Origin: Pristionchus mayeri
Lineage: Eukaryota; Nematoda; Chromadorea; Rhabditida; Neodiplogasteridae
Assembly: GCA_036245805.1 (NCBI GenBank)
Contig: BTRK01000005.1
Coordinates: forward strand, 5,022,001 to 5,086,000
DNA: 64,000 nt
Direction of reading: 5' to 3'
In this document: in pieces, positions 45,489 to 56,935 of the stretch
Layout of the letters: each line of letters starts with the position of its first letter
Position numbering within the stretch: position 1 is the first letter of the stretch
The notes under the pieces: generated by a model
Database searches by the model: none
The model's input: the letters and a program-made list of their open reading frames with translations, nothing else
Told to the model about the DNA's origin: nothing
Made by a program: the position numbers and the translations under genes

Positions 45489-48400
45489 ATGATAAAACAG
45501 TCTCACTGCACAGAATTTCGAGAAGCCCATGGAATTGCGGGGGCGTCCTCTTCGAGTGACTTCCTCTTCGACCTGTGCGCATCGAACTCTGCAGAATTGT
45601 AATCACTGAAGTGCTCTTGAAAGTTTTTTCTAGCACTTCAAAATTTGTTTTATCACTGAAATCACTTGTTGCACTTGTTGCACTGTTACCAGTATGCCCT
45701 CCACTACACCGCCCTGTTTAGATCCTCTAACTATATGAACTTGAGTTTCTCTCTCTACCAACGTATAGAGGTTCATAGTCCAAAATTGGGAATTTGAGTG
45801 AAAAATCATGATTATTAGGTTGATGCAAAAGTCTTGCGGTTTTTTGATATTTTTTCTTCCATCTTCCTTTCAGTTTGACCGATGACCTTCCGTGCTTTGA
45901 ACTATCATAATTCTCTCGTCCCAAATCACGATGACTAATAAACATAGCAATGTTTAGAGGTATGTTTGTACTTTACATACACGCATTTCAATCAATCCGA
46001 TATCGCAATCAACGCAATAAATTATGATAAAGCCAATTAGAATTTATTCTCAAAATTTTGCATTAAATGTATTTTACTGGATATTTGTTGTCAAAATTCA
46101 CGAAACCTGCCCATACTGATGTCTGAGAAGTATTACGTATACCCTTTCAGAAAATATGTTAGAGCTGTCTCTCGATTAAGTTTGGACCGAATTAGATGCT
46201 ATTGAAAATATGCTTTCGATTCTGGTTACATGAAACTTTTTCGGATTTTTTGCATCGAAGACCAAGCATATAGGCTTCGCTATGAGTGCGCTATATTCAT
46301 CCACCAAGAGGCTTTATTCTCAGAAAAAATATTGGCGCCTGCACCTTTCTCGTTTCAGAAAATTTGAATTTCTCATTTTCCAAAAATATGCGAAATGAAC
46401 ATAAAAAATGCAATATGTAGTCATTTACAGATCAATGCATTTCTCAAAAGGATGTAACTTCCGTCATCCATGAGAAAAAGTATGTATAGGGTAAAGATGG
46501 GAGCTTCATATAACCACCAGTAATTGAGCACTCATGCTTCAGAGGAAACAGAATATTGAAAAATGTGTCGTTTTCGATGGATAAATGTTCGCAATTTTAA
46601 CTTTGCCCTGCTCTCCCCTCTCCGATTGGGAAATGCTGATAGGGTGCGCATATGAAAGAGTATGCAAGGCCTCATTAGTAATTAATATACGGAAGGTCAT
46701 CGGTCAAACTGAAAGGAAGATGGAAGACAAAATATCAAAAAACCGCAAGACTTTTGCATCAACCTAATAATCATGATTTTTCACTCAAATTCCCAATTTT
46801 GGACTATGAACCTCTATACGTTGGTGGTGAGAGAAACTCAAGTTCACATAGTTAGAGGATCTAAGCATGGTGGCGTAGTGGAGGGTATACTAGTAACAAT
46901 GTAACAACTCCTAAGTCCCTACTTCGAATCCCGAGGGAGCTGCGATTTGTTTACGTTTTGTCGGTTCACTTTTTGTCACCCCCCCCCCTACGTGTGAGAT
47001 TTTCAAAATACATTTTTAAATAATATTCTACTTGTTTCAGGCGCGAGTCTCCAGAGGTTCCAGAGGGAGCAGAACGTGAACATTCGGAAATGAGGTATAC
47101 GTTGAGTAATCGAATTTTTCAAAATTGAATATCATCGAAGGAACCATCAGACTGTGTGCTATCATATGTTAAGTATTAATTCAAAAGTTAAGAATGAGCA
47201 AAATGATGAGTATTATTTCAGATTGAGGTGTGCATTGCTCGAAGCCCAAGAAGAGCCGGAAGAAGATGCTATGGGATTCGATGAATTTTGTACTGTAAGA
47301 ATCAGTGTGAATGACAATAGGTCGGATGAGAACAGTTGCGGGATGCCGCTTTTGCCGTACCAGGAAATTCATACTACCTAGTGTCGTGCGAATCAATCAA
47401 CATCAGTATTGCTATAATGCAAAATTCATTTTGCATTATAGCAATACTGATGTTGAGGCAATCGATGACTGGATGAATTTAAATGCGAATAATCGAAGCG
47501 ATATTTCCTACCATCAAGTGGTCAGATATTTTATGTATTCGAAAACAATCTTCCGATGTGTTTCTCAATCAAAGATGGTTAATATTTCAGTTTACCCTGG
47601 TACATAATGTTGGGTTCGAGTGTGTGGAACAAATGAGAGAAGGCAATGATAAGGATATCGGTCGGATGGTCGAATTCATTGCAAAGTGTATCGATGAGAG
47701 AATCAGATCGTCATGGAAGGATGCCGGAAGGAGTTGGGTGAGAATTATGGTCAAACTGTTATCAAGTTATGTTATTTAATATTATATTGTAATCATTATA
47801 CGTAGCAGTACATTACAGTAATAGTGTGGGATAGATGAATTGCATGAGTGGATCGCGTTAAGAGTTAGTTTAAGAGACCGGATCGGTAATTCTCGATCAC
47901 CCCCGGACACGAGTCCCCCGGAATGAGAACCGGGCTTCCATACTTTGTGTATGGGTACCCCTTGGCCACTACACTCAACCCGAAAGCGTCTTCTCGTCCC
48001 CGACCCCGTCTCTGGCGCGCTCTCCCAGCAAGCGACCACGAGCGAAGTCCAGCGCTTCTACAATACTCTCTACACGTCCGTTGTCGTCCTCCCTCTTGCC
48101 GTTCCTCCCTCTGCCGAGCCCCTTCCACCCTTCTTATCTGATGAGTGTCGTGATGCTCTTTCCTACCTCAAGAGTGGACATTCCCCTGGTTCTGACAAGG
48201 TCCTTCCTGATATGCTCAGCCTATCACGTGAATTCCTTGCACAGCCATTGGCCGATCTTCTGAACCATCTTGTGGCAGGTGATACTGTCCCCGAAGGCCT
48301 CGTCGAAGCTGTCGTCTCCTTACTGCACAAGAAAGGAGACACTACCAACATCAGCAACTACAGGCCCATTTCCCTCCTGACAGTCACCTTGAAGAGTATC

Positions 48401-51400
48401 ACTCGGGTGATCATGAAAAGAATCGAAGTGTCACTCGATGAGTCAGAGTCCCTCACCCAATGTGGATTCCGCAAGGGGCACTCGACTCTCGACAACTTAC
48501 ACGCCATTAAGCAGCTCGCAGAAAGGACGCATGAAAATAGTATCCCCCTGTATCTTGGTTTCGTCGATTTCACCAAAGCCTTCGATACAGTTGAGTGGAA
48601 TGCCGTCTGGCAGGCTCTCTGGAAGGCAGTAGTGCACCCTACCCTCGTTCACCTTCTTCGGCGCCTCTATGAGTCGTCTTCGACCCTCATCAGAGTGAAC
48701 GAAGATGTGGTCCCCGTGCAAGTGAAGAGAGGAGTACGGCAGGGTGACACTCTGTCCCCACGTCTCTTCAACTCTGTCCTCCGCCTCGCAATGGACGACA
48801 TCGACTGGGAGGACTGCGGACTTCGGATAGATGGAAGACCTCTCTTTCATCTGGAGTACGCCGATGACGTCGCTCTCATTGCCAAGAACCGTCCCGAAAT
48901 GGAGAAGATGCTAAGGAAGCTGGTAGAGGCGTGCTCTCGAGTCGGACTGGAAGTCAACGCTACCAAGACAGTCCTCCTCACATCCTGCACCACCACTCGA
49001 ACACCCATCGTAATCAACAATCAAGTGTTCTGCTTCGCTGATTCAGCCACCTATCTTGGCGGGAAGATCTCTCTCCCCCTTGATCCCTCTGCCGAACTGG
49101 AACACCGAATTCGACTGGGTTGGGCTGCATGGAGTAAGCTTTCTCATCTACTCGCCAGCCGCATTCTCCCCATGAAGACAAATAGACGCCTCTTCGATAG
49201 CTGCGTCAAATCTACCGTACTCTACGGGAGTGAGACGTGGGCTCTGCGATCAAGTGACAAAGAGCGTCTTGACGTCACACTAAGGAAGATGGAACGGAGA
49301 ATGGTCGGAGTGACTCTCAAGGACCGAATGAGGAACGAGAGACTGCGGGAGATCACTGGAGTACGCGACTGGAATAAGGAGGCCCTCAAATGCAAAGCAA
49401 AATGGGCGCTGAAGTTACGGGAGATGCGTGTCAACCACTGGACGCGTGCGACTACCGTATGGACAATCGTGCACGCCCTCAAGGCAATCCCAAGACTCGA
49501 TGGCGTGATGACCTCAGAAGAGCCATTGGACCCCATTGGTGGAGCGCAGCCTATGAAGAATATGGCCCCATCCTCACCTGAGCACTACTGCCTGATGTGA
49601 TAAATAAATAAAATAAATAAACAAAATCATTATACGTAGCAGTACATTACAGTAATAGTGTGGGATAGATGAATTGCCTGAGTGGATCGCGTTAAGAGTT
49701 AGTTTAAGAGACCGGATCGGTAATTCTCGATCACCCCCGGACACGAGTCCCCCGGAATGAGAACCGGGCTTCCATACTTTGTGTATGGGTACCCCTTGGC
49801 CCCTTATTGCACAAACTACACATGATTTCCCGGTTTCACTTTAGAGCTGTGAAATGCAAGGTCCCAAAGTTGAAAAATCGAAAAATCATAAATTTTAAAC
49901 ACGACAAGGTAGCCTCAAAATCTCTTCTGCTTTGCACTTGGGATGACCAATAACCAAAAATGAACCATCCAGATCGATTCTCAATTGATTGTAAAATTAT
50001 ATTTCTATTCGAAAATTTTGCATTTTGACCCATTTCTCCACCATATGAAAAAACGCACGCGCTCACTATGCTTAAAATGTAGCCCGATAAAAACTCTACC
50101 GAACAGTCCATAAGTTGGCCCGATTAATTTTCCCGCTAATGCTCTCCCTGAGCCTCGAATGTTTCGGAGAGTTGCGAAATTGCAGTGTTTTCATTAACAA
50201 TACCTTCAATTAAGACTAGATGAAGCGATTTTAGTATAAAAATGACTTTAAAGGATTAATATATTTAATTTTGCTTAAGAAAGCAGAAATTTCGTTTATT
50301 CACAAAAATCGATATTCGCGAATTCGTATTCATGCATATTTATGCATCTCAAAGCATCATTATCAATTCATCGGAGGCCCAGTACGTGTACGAAGGAAAG
50401 TATGCTCCACCTAGTTTACGAAGATTGTGAAATACGTATCCTTGCATTTCTTCAAGCTTGATTATTTATAGCCAAATTACGAAAAATCGAAGGTTTTGAA
50501 ATTAATTTCTCGTTATATATTTGAGCAAATGAAGTTCCTTCTACCGTGAATCGTCGCTTACAAATGAAAAACGTTAAATTTACATGAAAAAATTGAAATT
50601 TATCCAAAATTCTTAAAATCGATTTTTGCAAACTTCGATTTTCTCAAAATTTTGCATGAGAAAGCTCGGTGTAGAAAAGCTTGAATAATATGAAGATATA
50701 TGCAACGTGTACTACTGTAGTACGTTAGTAAACGTTCAAAAGCATAAGCCAACCAAATAAAGTCAATCTTCCATTATCCTTTCACAAAATTGATTAAAAT
50801 CGAGCAACTGTGAAAATGCAAATTGTAATTGTGCGTTGTATTTTCAGTCACGCATAAATCTATAATATGCGGTTTCACAATAATAATTAACTCGAAAAAT
50901 GATGTGAAATCACACAAGGAATGCAAAATTCCTAATCCTATTTCTCACAGTTTGCTCGATTTTTATCAACTTTGTGAAAGGATAATGGAAGATTGACTTT
51001 ATTTGGTTGGCTTATGTTTTGAACGTTTACTTACGTACTACAGTAGTACACGTTGCATATATCTTCATATTATTCAAGCTTTTCTACACCGAGCTTTCTC
51101 ATGCAAAATTTAATCCTATTTCTCACAGTTTGCTCGATTTTTATCAACTTTGTGAAAGGATAATGGAAGATTGACTTTATTTGGTTGGCTTATGTTTTGA
51201 ACGTTTACTTACGTACTACAGTAGTACACGTTGCATATATCTTCATATTATTCAAGCTTTTCTACACCGAGCTTTCTCATGCAAAATTTTGAGAAAATCG
51301 AAGTTTGCAAAAATCGATTTTAAGAATTTTGGATAAATTCCAATTTTTCATGTAAATTTAACGTTTTTCATTTATAAGCGACGATTCACGGTAGAAGGAA

Positions 51401-52575
51401 CTTCATTTGCTCAAATATATAACGAGAAATTAATTTCAAAACCTTCGATTTTTCGTAATTTGGCTATAAATAATCAAGCTTGAAGAAATGCAAGGATACG
51501 TATTTCACAATCTTCGTAAACTACGTGGAGCATACTTTCCTTCGTACACGTACTGGGCCTCCGATGAATTGATAATGATGCTTCTTGGATGCATAAATAT
51601 GCATGTATACGAATTCGCGAATATCGATTTTTGTGGATAAGCTAAATTTCTGCTTTCATAAGCAAAATTAAATGTATTAATCATTTAAAGTCATTTTTAT
51701 ACTAAAATCGCTTCATCTAGTCTTAATTGAAGGTATTGTTAATGAAAACACTGCAATTTCGCAACTCTCCGAAACATTCGAGGCTCAGGGAGAGCATTAG
51801 CGGGAAAATTAATCGAGCCAACTTATGGAGGGTTCGGTAGAGTTTTCATCGGGCTACATTTTAAGCATAGTGAGCGCGTGCGTTTTTTTCATATGGTGGA
51901 GAAATGGGTCAAAATGCAAAATTTTCGAATAGAAATATAATTTTACAATCAATTGAGAATCGATCTGGATGGTTCATTTTTGGTTATTGGTCATCCCAAG
52001 TGCAAAGCAGAAGAGATTTTGAGGCTACCTTGTCGTGTTTAAAATTTATGATTTTTCGATTTTTCAACTTTGGGACCTTGCATTTCACAGCTCTAAAGTG
52101 AAACCGGGAAATCATGTGTAGTTTGTGCAATAAGGGGCCAAGGGGTACCCATACACAAAGCATGGAAGCCCGGTTCTCATTCCGGGGGACCCGTGTCCGG
52201 GGAGTGCCGGATGTGGTCGAATCTTACCGATCCGATCTCTTAAGATATGTGGTCTGACATATCATTTCATATATTAATAACTTTGAACGGATTTGCTCGA
52301 CTACAGTTGCCAAATAGAGTCTCTGCATCTTCCCGCAGTTAAGTACTAATTTTCAGGCAGAATGCTTCAGGCCCATTCTGAATTTCTCCCCGATCGATCG
52401 CCTTCGGCCTTCTCGCTTCCTCGACGTTTCACCTCATCACTTGGACTGGCGTCCTGCCCCACCGCCTTCTCTCGCTTCCCGAATCTCTTCGATGATTGAT
52501 AGCGCCGATCCCGTGAAAGCGGTTGCCTACGGATTAGCAGGCATTGTTACTTACATTTGGATGATACGCAATTAA
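45489..52575 (+). CDS. ced-9-like: CED-9/Bcl-2-like gene A, six exons, 220 aa
   Basis: Exons: 45489-45598, 47041-47094, 47222-47294, 47458-47517, 47591-47737, 52357-52575; total 663 bases, all phases agree. Domains by residue: BH4-like SDFLFDL (23-29); PEGAEREHSEMR (44-55) and FDEFC (74-78), matching the alpha2-alpha3 region of CED-9; BH1-like SYHQFTLVHNVGFECVEQM (96-114); BH2-like RIRSSWKDAGRSW (136-148); a linker with NFSP..LRPSRFL; and a tail anchor AVAYGLAGIVTYIWMI near 203-218. C. elegans CED-9, as I recall it, has RIRxxWKxxxRSW at BH2. The intron after that Trp is at the classic Bcl-2 family position. The BH1 Gly-Arg is replaced by His-Gln, which could change BH3 binding. ATG 45489 directly follows an in-frame TAG; as that TAG could also be an acceptor, an upstream exon is possible. 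Poly(A) signal AATAAA at 52576. Expected at mitochondria, in apoptosis control. Confidence 0.8.
45640..46925. repeat. Long palindrome with mariner-like ends inside intron 1 of gene A
   Basis: Outer arms about 45640-45815 and 46769-46925 are inverted copies. Inside them, TTAGGTTGATGCAAAAGTCT (about 45815) and its complement (to about 46768) look like mariner ends, and the next 60 bases also pair. The arms thus continue without a break across the presumed mariner border. No transposase. The right side includes a TTCGAATCCC block. Confidence 0.65.
47397..47456. repeat. Perfect 28-bp hairpin touching a splice acceptor
   Basis: 28-base arms 47397-47424 and 47429-47456 with a 4-base loop TTCA, fully complementary (inner part ATTGCTATAATGCAAAA). 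The right arm ends on the A of the AG that precedes exon 4 of gene A. Confidence 0.85.
47791..47967 (+). repeat. 177-bp target-site duplication, left copy
   Basis: Matches 49625-49801 with one visible mismatch (GCATGAG versus GCCTGAG). The two copies bracket the RTE fragment exactly. Confidence 0.85.
47968..49624 (+). mobile_element. 5'-truncated RTE LINE inside intron 5 of gene A
   Basis: RT sequence begins at its 5' edge without endonuclease, ends with AAATA-type repeats (about 49600-49622), and is flanked by a 177-bp duplication. It belongs to the same subfamily as the fragment at 7.6 kb. Confidence 0.88.
47972..49600 (+). pseudogene. RTE reverse transcriptase, truncated ORF
   Basis: The open frame starts with an ATG at 47945 that belongs to the duplicated flank, not to the element. 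Retrotransposon homology begins about 47972 (RKRLLVPDPVSGALS). RT motifs: ISNYRPISLL, VDFTKAFDTV, KRGVRQGDTLSPRLFN, EYADDVALIAK with the YADD. The C-terminal VLYGSETWALRSSDKERL follows. Near 49440-49560 the frame differs from the other copies (WTIVHALKAIPRLDG), so the last 50 codons are probably frameshifted. Endonuclease is missing, so it is dead for autonomous movement. It lies in the same orientation as gene A, within its intron. Confidence 0.85.
49625..49801 (+). repeat. 177-bp target-site duplication, right copy
   Basis: Partner of 47791-47967. Its last part (from about 49690) is also the left end of the foldback element that follows. Confidence 0.85.
49690..52243. mobile_element. 2.5-kb foldback element in intron 5 of gene A
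   Basis: Arms 49690-50870 and about 50950-52243 are inverted copies; the ends are clear at CCGGGCTTCCATACTTTGTG (about 49766) and its complement (about 52160). Near the centre a block of about 170 bases is tandemly doubled (about 50945-51110 and 51113-51285). The frames at 49836-50111 (-) and 51904-52101 (+) are mirror images. No transposase. Confidence 0.8.
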
Positions 52576-52807
52576 AATAAATTGTTCAATCTCACTCAGT
52601 GTCCCCCGATAGCAAAATTGATCCAAATTTAGCTGAATGAGTGGATGTGGGAAATAAAATGTTCATTTATTTGATCCATCTGAACATCACAAAATCAGTT
52701 AGTGATGATTCACATCATGTATAGAAATAATATTACAAGAACGTACAATAACATTTGGTATATATTCGAATATGATTCATTTAAATATCATAATTTAAAT
52801 CTTTGAC

Positions 52808-53860
52808 TCATTTAAATAGAACAACTGCCATGAGTGTTACCAATTGGATACCAGCTGTAACAGCGAACAATATATTCGTGGATACATTATACCATGGATC
52901 ATCGGGACCAGAGGTAAGAATATTCGTGTAGTTAGGATCAATGAACCAATCTACAGCCTCTGCAGGATAGGCAAGGGGCCGCAGCAAGTGTGTTGGACGA
53001 TCGTAGTATCGATTATTGTACACAAACATGAACGATTCCTGGGATATTGTTTTATTTATAAAATTATATTTATGAACTTAGAAAGGTTCACTATTTGAAT
53101 TTGATATTTCGCTCATGCGACGTGATTTTGAAAATATTCAGTATCAGTCGTAAATGCAATAGTTTCAAAATATATGCCATTGACAATTTATATATAATTT
53201 CTCAAAATTTTCAATTAAAATCGAAAGGCGATAAGGAATGTATAGAAATACACCAAAGATTAATTCTCGTTTCGATAAATTCCGTAACGAAATCTGCCAA
53301 TGGTGCGATCTCTTCCATATTTCCCTCGCGAAATTTTTCGATGCTATTAACGCCAACTAGCATGATAGCGAAAACCTGAAATGAGCTGATGTACTTTGCA
53401 ACCCAACGAGAATGGTCCATATATATTTTGTTAGTCAATGTTTTATATGACTAAGACAAATAAGTTGGAATCTAACCAGGCTTTGATAGCAAACGTCGTA
53501 TTCTCTGAATGTGTGCGCACGTGTGAATCGCTTAATCGCCTAAATGTTCTTCAAATTAATTCTGCAAAAACATCGAATGCCACATCAATTACCAAAAATT
53601 ACACAAAAATTAACACTAATAATTTTAATAAAAACAATTAACGACGCAACTATAAATATCTCAAATCTCGCATATCGTCTCCCCAGTGTCTGTGATAAAG
53701 AAGTTCATCAGACTCGCAGATTTCGCAAGCGACTCTGCAATAGATCTTGCATTTCGGGTAATCGCCTATGTTTCGACCGGTCGAGGGAAGAGGGAGTTTG
53801 GGAAATGAAGATACCATTACCCGAATTACGGACTCTATTCACAAAGATCGGTCTCGCCAT
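52808..53860 (-). CDS. ced-9-like: CED-9/Bcl-2-like gene B, divergent, 5' structure unresolved
   Basis: Three exons align with gene A: 53539-53477 (after CATTTAG; AIKRF...DVCYQSL, before GTTAGA), 53375-53254 (after TTTCAG; VFAIMLVGVNSIEKFREGN, then a helix ending FIETRINL), and 53038-52808 (after CCCAG; RPTHLLRPLAYP, then a C-terminal hydrophobic anchor ILFAVTAGIQLVTLMAVVLF). The REGN stretch and both flanking intron positions are shared with A. The BH2 Trp-Lys...Trp segment is missing: after TRINLW the frame reads CISIHSL to a stop, and the only nearby donor is out of phase with the last exon. A possible first exon starts at 53860 (MARPIFVNRVRNSG), but joining it in phase failed. It is either a pseudogene or a strongly altered paralogue. 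It converges on gene A, with stops 232 bases apart. Confidence 0.55.
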
Positions 53861-54100
53861 GCGAATGTTATCATTATGCTATCATAATTGATAGTGTTAT
53901 CTTTAAAGGAGGACTGAAGGCAAAGTTCGACTTTGGACCCATTCATAGCCATGACCTAGCTCCTCTTAACGACTAAAGGCTTCAAAAAATTACATTAATA
54001 TCTCTACTCTCATCAGAGTTATGATTAGTTGGCTGAGTGCCACGGACGCTTGATGGGCCAGGGAAGTGCGCGAATTCAAATATCTTGAAGTTTTGTCAAA
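53861..54100. other. Spacer upstream of gene B
   Basis: No TATA box or other clear signal. Would hold the promoter of gene B if that gene is active. Confidence 0.3.
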
Positions 54101-54103
54101 AAC

Positions 54104-54173
54104 TGGGGGGATCGAACCCGCAACCTTCCGATTACGTGACGGCTGGTCTACCACTAAGCTAACTAAGCTATCC
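54104..54173 (-). tRNA. tRNA-like pseudogene or tRNA-derived SINE head
   Basis: The minus strand has an A-box-like TAGCTTAGTGGTAGA and a perfect B-box GGTTCGATCCC at tRNA spacing. However, the acceptor stem 5' GGATAGC has no 3' partner, and the anticodon arm (CCG...CGG) gives no standard 7-base loop with T33. It probably derives from a tRNA but is not a working one. Confidence 0.4.
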
Positions 54174-54419
54174 TACTGATGTGTGTACGCTTCCTAGATA
54201 TGGATACATAATTTATCTCACCTTATCACTCGATGCTCTTCCTCTGCCCCTTCTTGCACATCCGGAGCGTCGCGCCTGTCATTTATTCCTGTATTTTTCT
54301 GATTTGTCGTTTTTTCCTTACAGTAAGTGTTACATATTACACCAGCCGATCGACTGGCATACTCCGAGAGTTAGCGTTCGTCTTATTCATTTCGGATTCT
54401 TTCTCTCAAAATCCTTTAA

Positions 54420-54658
54420 CATTTATCCCTCCTTCTCTATCGCGCTCTCTCCTTCTCTCTCTCCTGTCTCCTTCTCTCCCTCTATCCATCTCTCCCTCTC
54501 TCTCTCCCTCTCCATCTGCCTCCCCCCTCCTTCTATTCCTCTCGCCGTCTCTCCCTCTTTCCTTCTCTCCCTCTTCCTCCGTCTCTCCCCCCCCCCTGTC
54601 CGTCTCTCCTGCTCTCCCTATCTCTCCCTCTCTTCCTATTTCCCCCTCTCCCTCTCGT
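54420..54658. repeat. CT-rich simple repeat, block 1
   Basis: (CTCTCC/CTCCCT)n low-complexity sequence. It keeps long frames open by composition; these are not proteins. Confidence 0.8.
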
Positions 54659-55064
54659 TTTCGAATGTTCTGGAACATTCTAGACGCTTTGGACCATTTT
54701 CGAACTTTCTGGAACATTCTAGTAGCTTTGGAACATTTTCGAACTTTCTGGAACATTCTAGAAGCTTTGGAACATTTTCGAACTTTCTGGAACATTCTAG
54801 AAGCTTTGGAACGTTTTCGAACTTTCTGGAACATGCAGAAGCTTTTGGAACATTTTCGAACGTTCTGGAACATTCAGAAGCTTTTGGAACATTTTCGAAC
54901 GTTCTGGAACATTCAGAAGTTCTGGAACATTCTAGAAGCTTTAAAACATTTTCGAACTTTCTGGAACATTCAGAAGCTTTTGGAACACTTTCGAATTTTC
55001 TGGAACATTCAGAAGCTTTTGGAACATTTTCAAACTTTCTGGAACATTCTAGAAGCTTTGACCC
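54659..55064. repeat. 39-bp tandem repeat made of heat-shock elements, block 1
   Basis: The unit contains TTCTGGAACATTCTAGAA, then GCTTTGGAACATTTTCGAAC. TTC-nn-GAA-nn-TTC-nn-GAA is a four-module HSF binding site. About ten units, some with TTCAGAAG in place of TTCTAGAAG. Because 39 is a multiple of three, a 13-residue peptide repeat appears in every frame. Confidence 0.8.
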
Positions 55065-56935
55065 ATAGCTAATTATCGATTGGTATACTGTAGTCGTCCT
55101 TTAGATCATAGATCAAAGATCAAAATCATACATCTGACCCACGGAATAAGAGGTGACCCATGGCTAATTATCGATTGGTATACGGTAGTTGCCCCAATGT
55201 TAATTATTGATTGGTAAACGGTAATTCAAAGATCAAAGATCAAAATCATAAATCTGACCCACGGAATAATAGGTGACCCATGGCTAATTATCGATTGGTA
55301 TACGGTAGTTGCCCCAATGTTAATTATTGATTGGTAAACGGTAATTCAAAGATCAAAGATCAAAATCATAAATCTGACCCACGGAATAATAGGTGACCCA
55401 AGGCTAATTATCGATTGGTATACGGTAGTTGCCCCAATGCTAGTTATTGATTGGTATACGGTAATGCAAAGATCAAAGATCAAAATCATAAATCTGGCCC
55501 ACCGAATAAGAGGTGGCCCATGGATAATTATCGATGGGTATACGGTAGTTGCCCAATGCTAATTATTGATTGGTAAACGGTAATTCAAAGATCAAAGATC
55601 AAAATCATAAATCTGACCCACGGAATAATAGGTGACCCATGGCTAATTATCGATTGGTATACGGTAGTTGCCCCAATGTTAATTATTGATTGGTAAACGG
55701 TAATTCAAAGATCAAAGATCAAAATCATAAATCTGACCCACCGAATAAGAGGTGGCCCATGAATAATTATCGATTGGTATACGGTAGTTGCCCAATGCTA
55801 ATTATTGATTGGTAAACGGTAATTCAAAGATCAAAGATCAAAATCATAAATCTGACCCACCGAATAAGAGGTGGCCCATGAATAATTATCGATTGGTATA
55901 CGGTAGTTGCCCAATGCTAATTATTGATTGGTAAACGGTAATTCAAAGATCAAAGATCAAAATCATAAATCTGACCCACGGAATAATAGGTGACCCATGG
56001 CTAATTATCGATTGGCATACGGTAGTTGACCCAATGCTAATTATTGATTGGTATACGGTAACTCAAAGATCAAAGATCAAAATCATAAATCTGACCCACG
56101 GAATAATAGGTGACCCATGGCTAATTATCGATTGGTATACGGTAGTTGCCCCAATGCTAGTTATTGATTGGTATACGGTAATGCAAAGATCAAAGATCAA
56201 AATCATAAATCTGACCCACCGAATAAGAGGTGGCCCATGGATAATTATCGATGGGTATACGGTAGTTGCCCAATGCTAATTATTGATTGGTAAACGGTAA
56301 TTCAAAGATCAAAGATCAAAATCATAAATCTGACCCACCGAATAAGAGGTGGCCCATGGATAATTATCGATGGGTATACGGTAGTTGCCCAATGCTAATT
56401 ATTGATTGGTAAACGGTAATTCAAAGATCAAAGATCAAAATCATAAATCTGACCCACGGAATAATAGGTGACCCATGGCTAATTATCGATTGGCATACGG
56501 TAGTTGACCCAATGCTAATTATTTATTGGTAAACGGTAATTCAAAGATCAAAGATCAAAATCATAAATCTGACCCACTGAATAAGAGGTGACCCATGGCC
56601 AATTATCGATTGGTATACGGTAGTTGACCCAATGCTAATTATTGATTGGTATACGGAAATTCAAAGATCAAAGATCAAAATCATAAATCTGACCCACGGA
56701 ATAATAGGTGACCCATGGCTAATTATCGATTGGCATACGGTAGTTGACCCAATGCTAATTATTGATTGGTATACGGAAATGCAAAGATCAAAGATCAAAA
56801 TCATAAATCTGACCCACGGAATAATAGGTGACCCATGGCTAATTATCGATTGGCATACGGTAGTTGACCCAATGCTAATTATTGATTGGTATACGGTAAT
56901 GCAAAGATCAAAGATCAAAATCATAAATCTGACCC
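55065..56935 (+). repeat. 120-bp tandem repeat (satellite), array 1
   Basis: About 15-16 units. Each unit holds TATCGATTGGTATACGGTAG and the related TTATTGATTGGTATACGGTA, plus AAAGATCAAAGATCAAAATC and CTGACCCACGGAATAATAGG. The unit is thus itself partly dimeric. Confidence 0.9.

Noticed and set aside
46865..46950. Possible tRNA gene with TTCGAATCCC
   Set aside because: It has a B-box-like word but no A-box, stems or anticodon loop; it belongs to the repeat around intron 1 of gene A.
47945..47971. ATG at 47945 as the start of the RTE protein
   Set aside because: It lies in the 177-bp duplicated flank, whose other copy at 49.8 kb has no RTE; retrotransposon homology starts later.
54181..55072. 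Two overlapping ORFs of 295 and 279 codons
   Set aside because: They are translations of CT-rich and 39-bp repeats; the repeat length is a multiple of three, which keeps several frames open.
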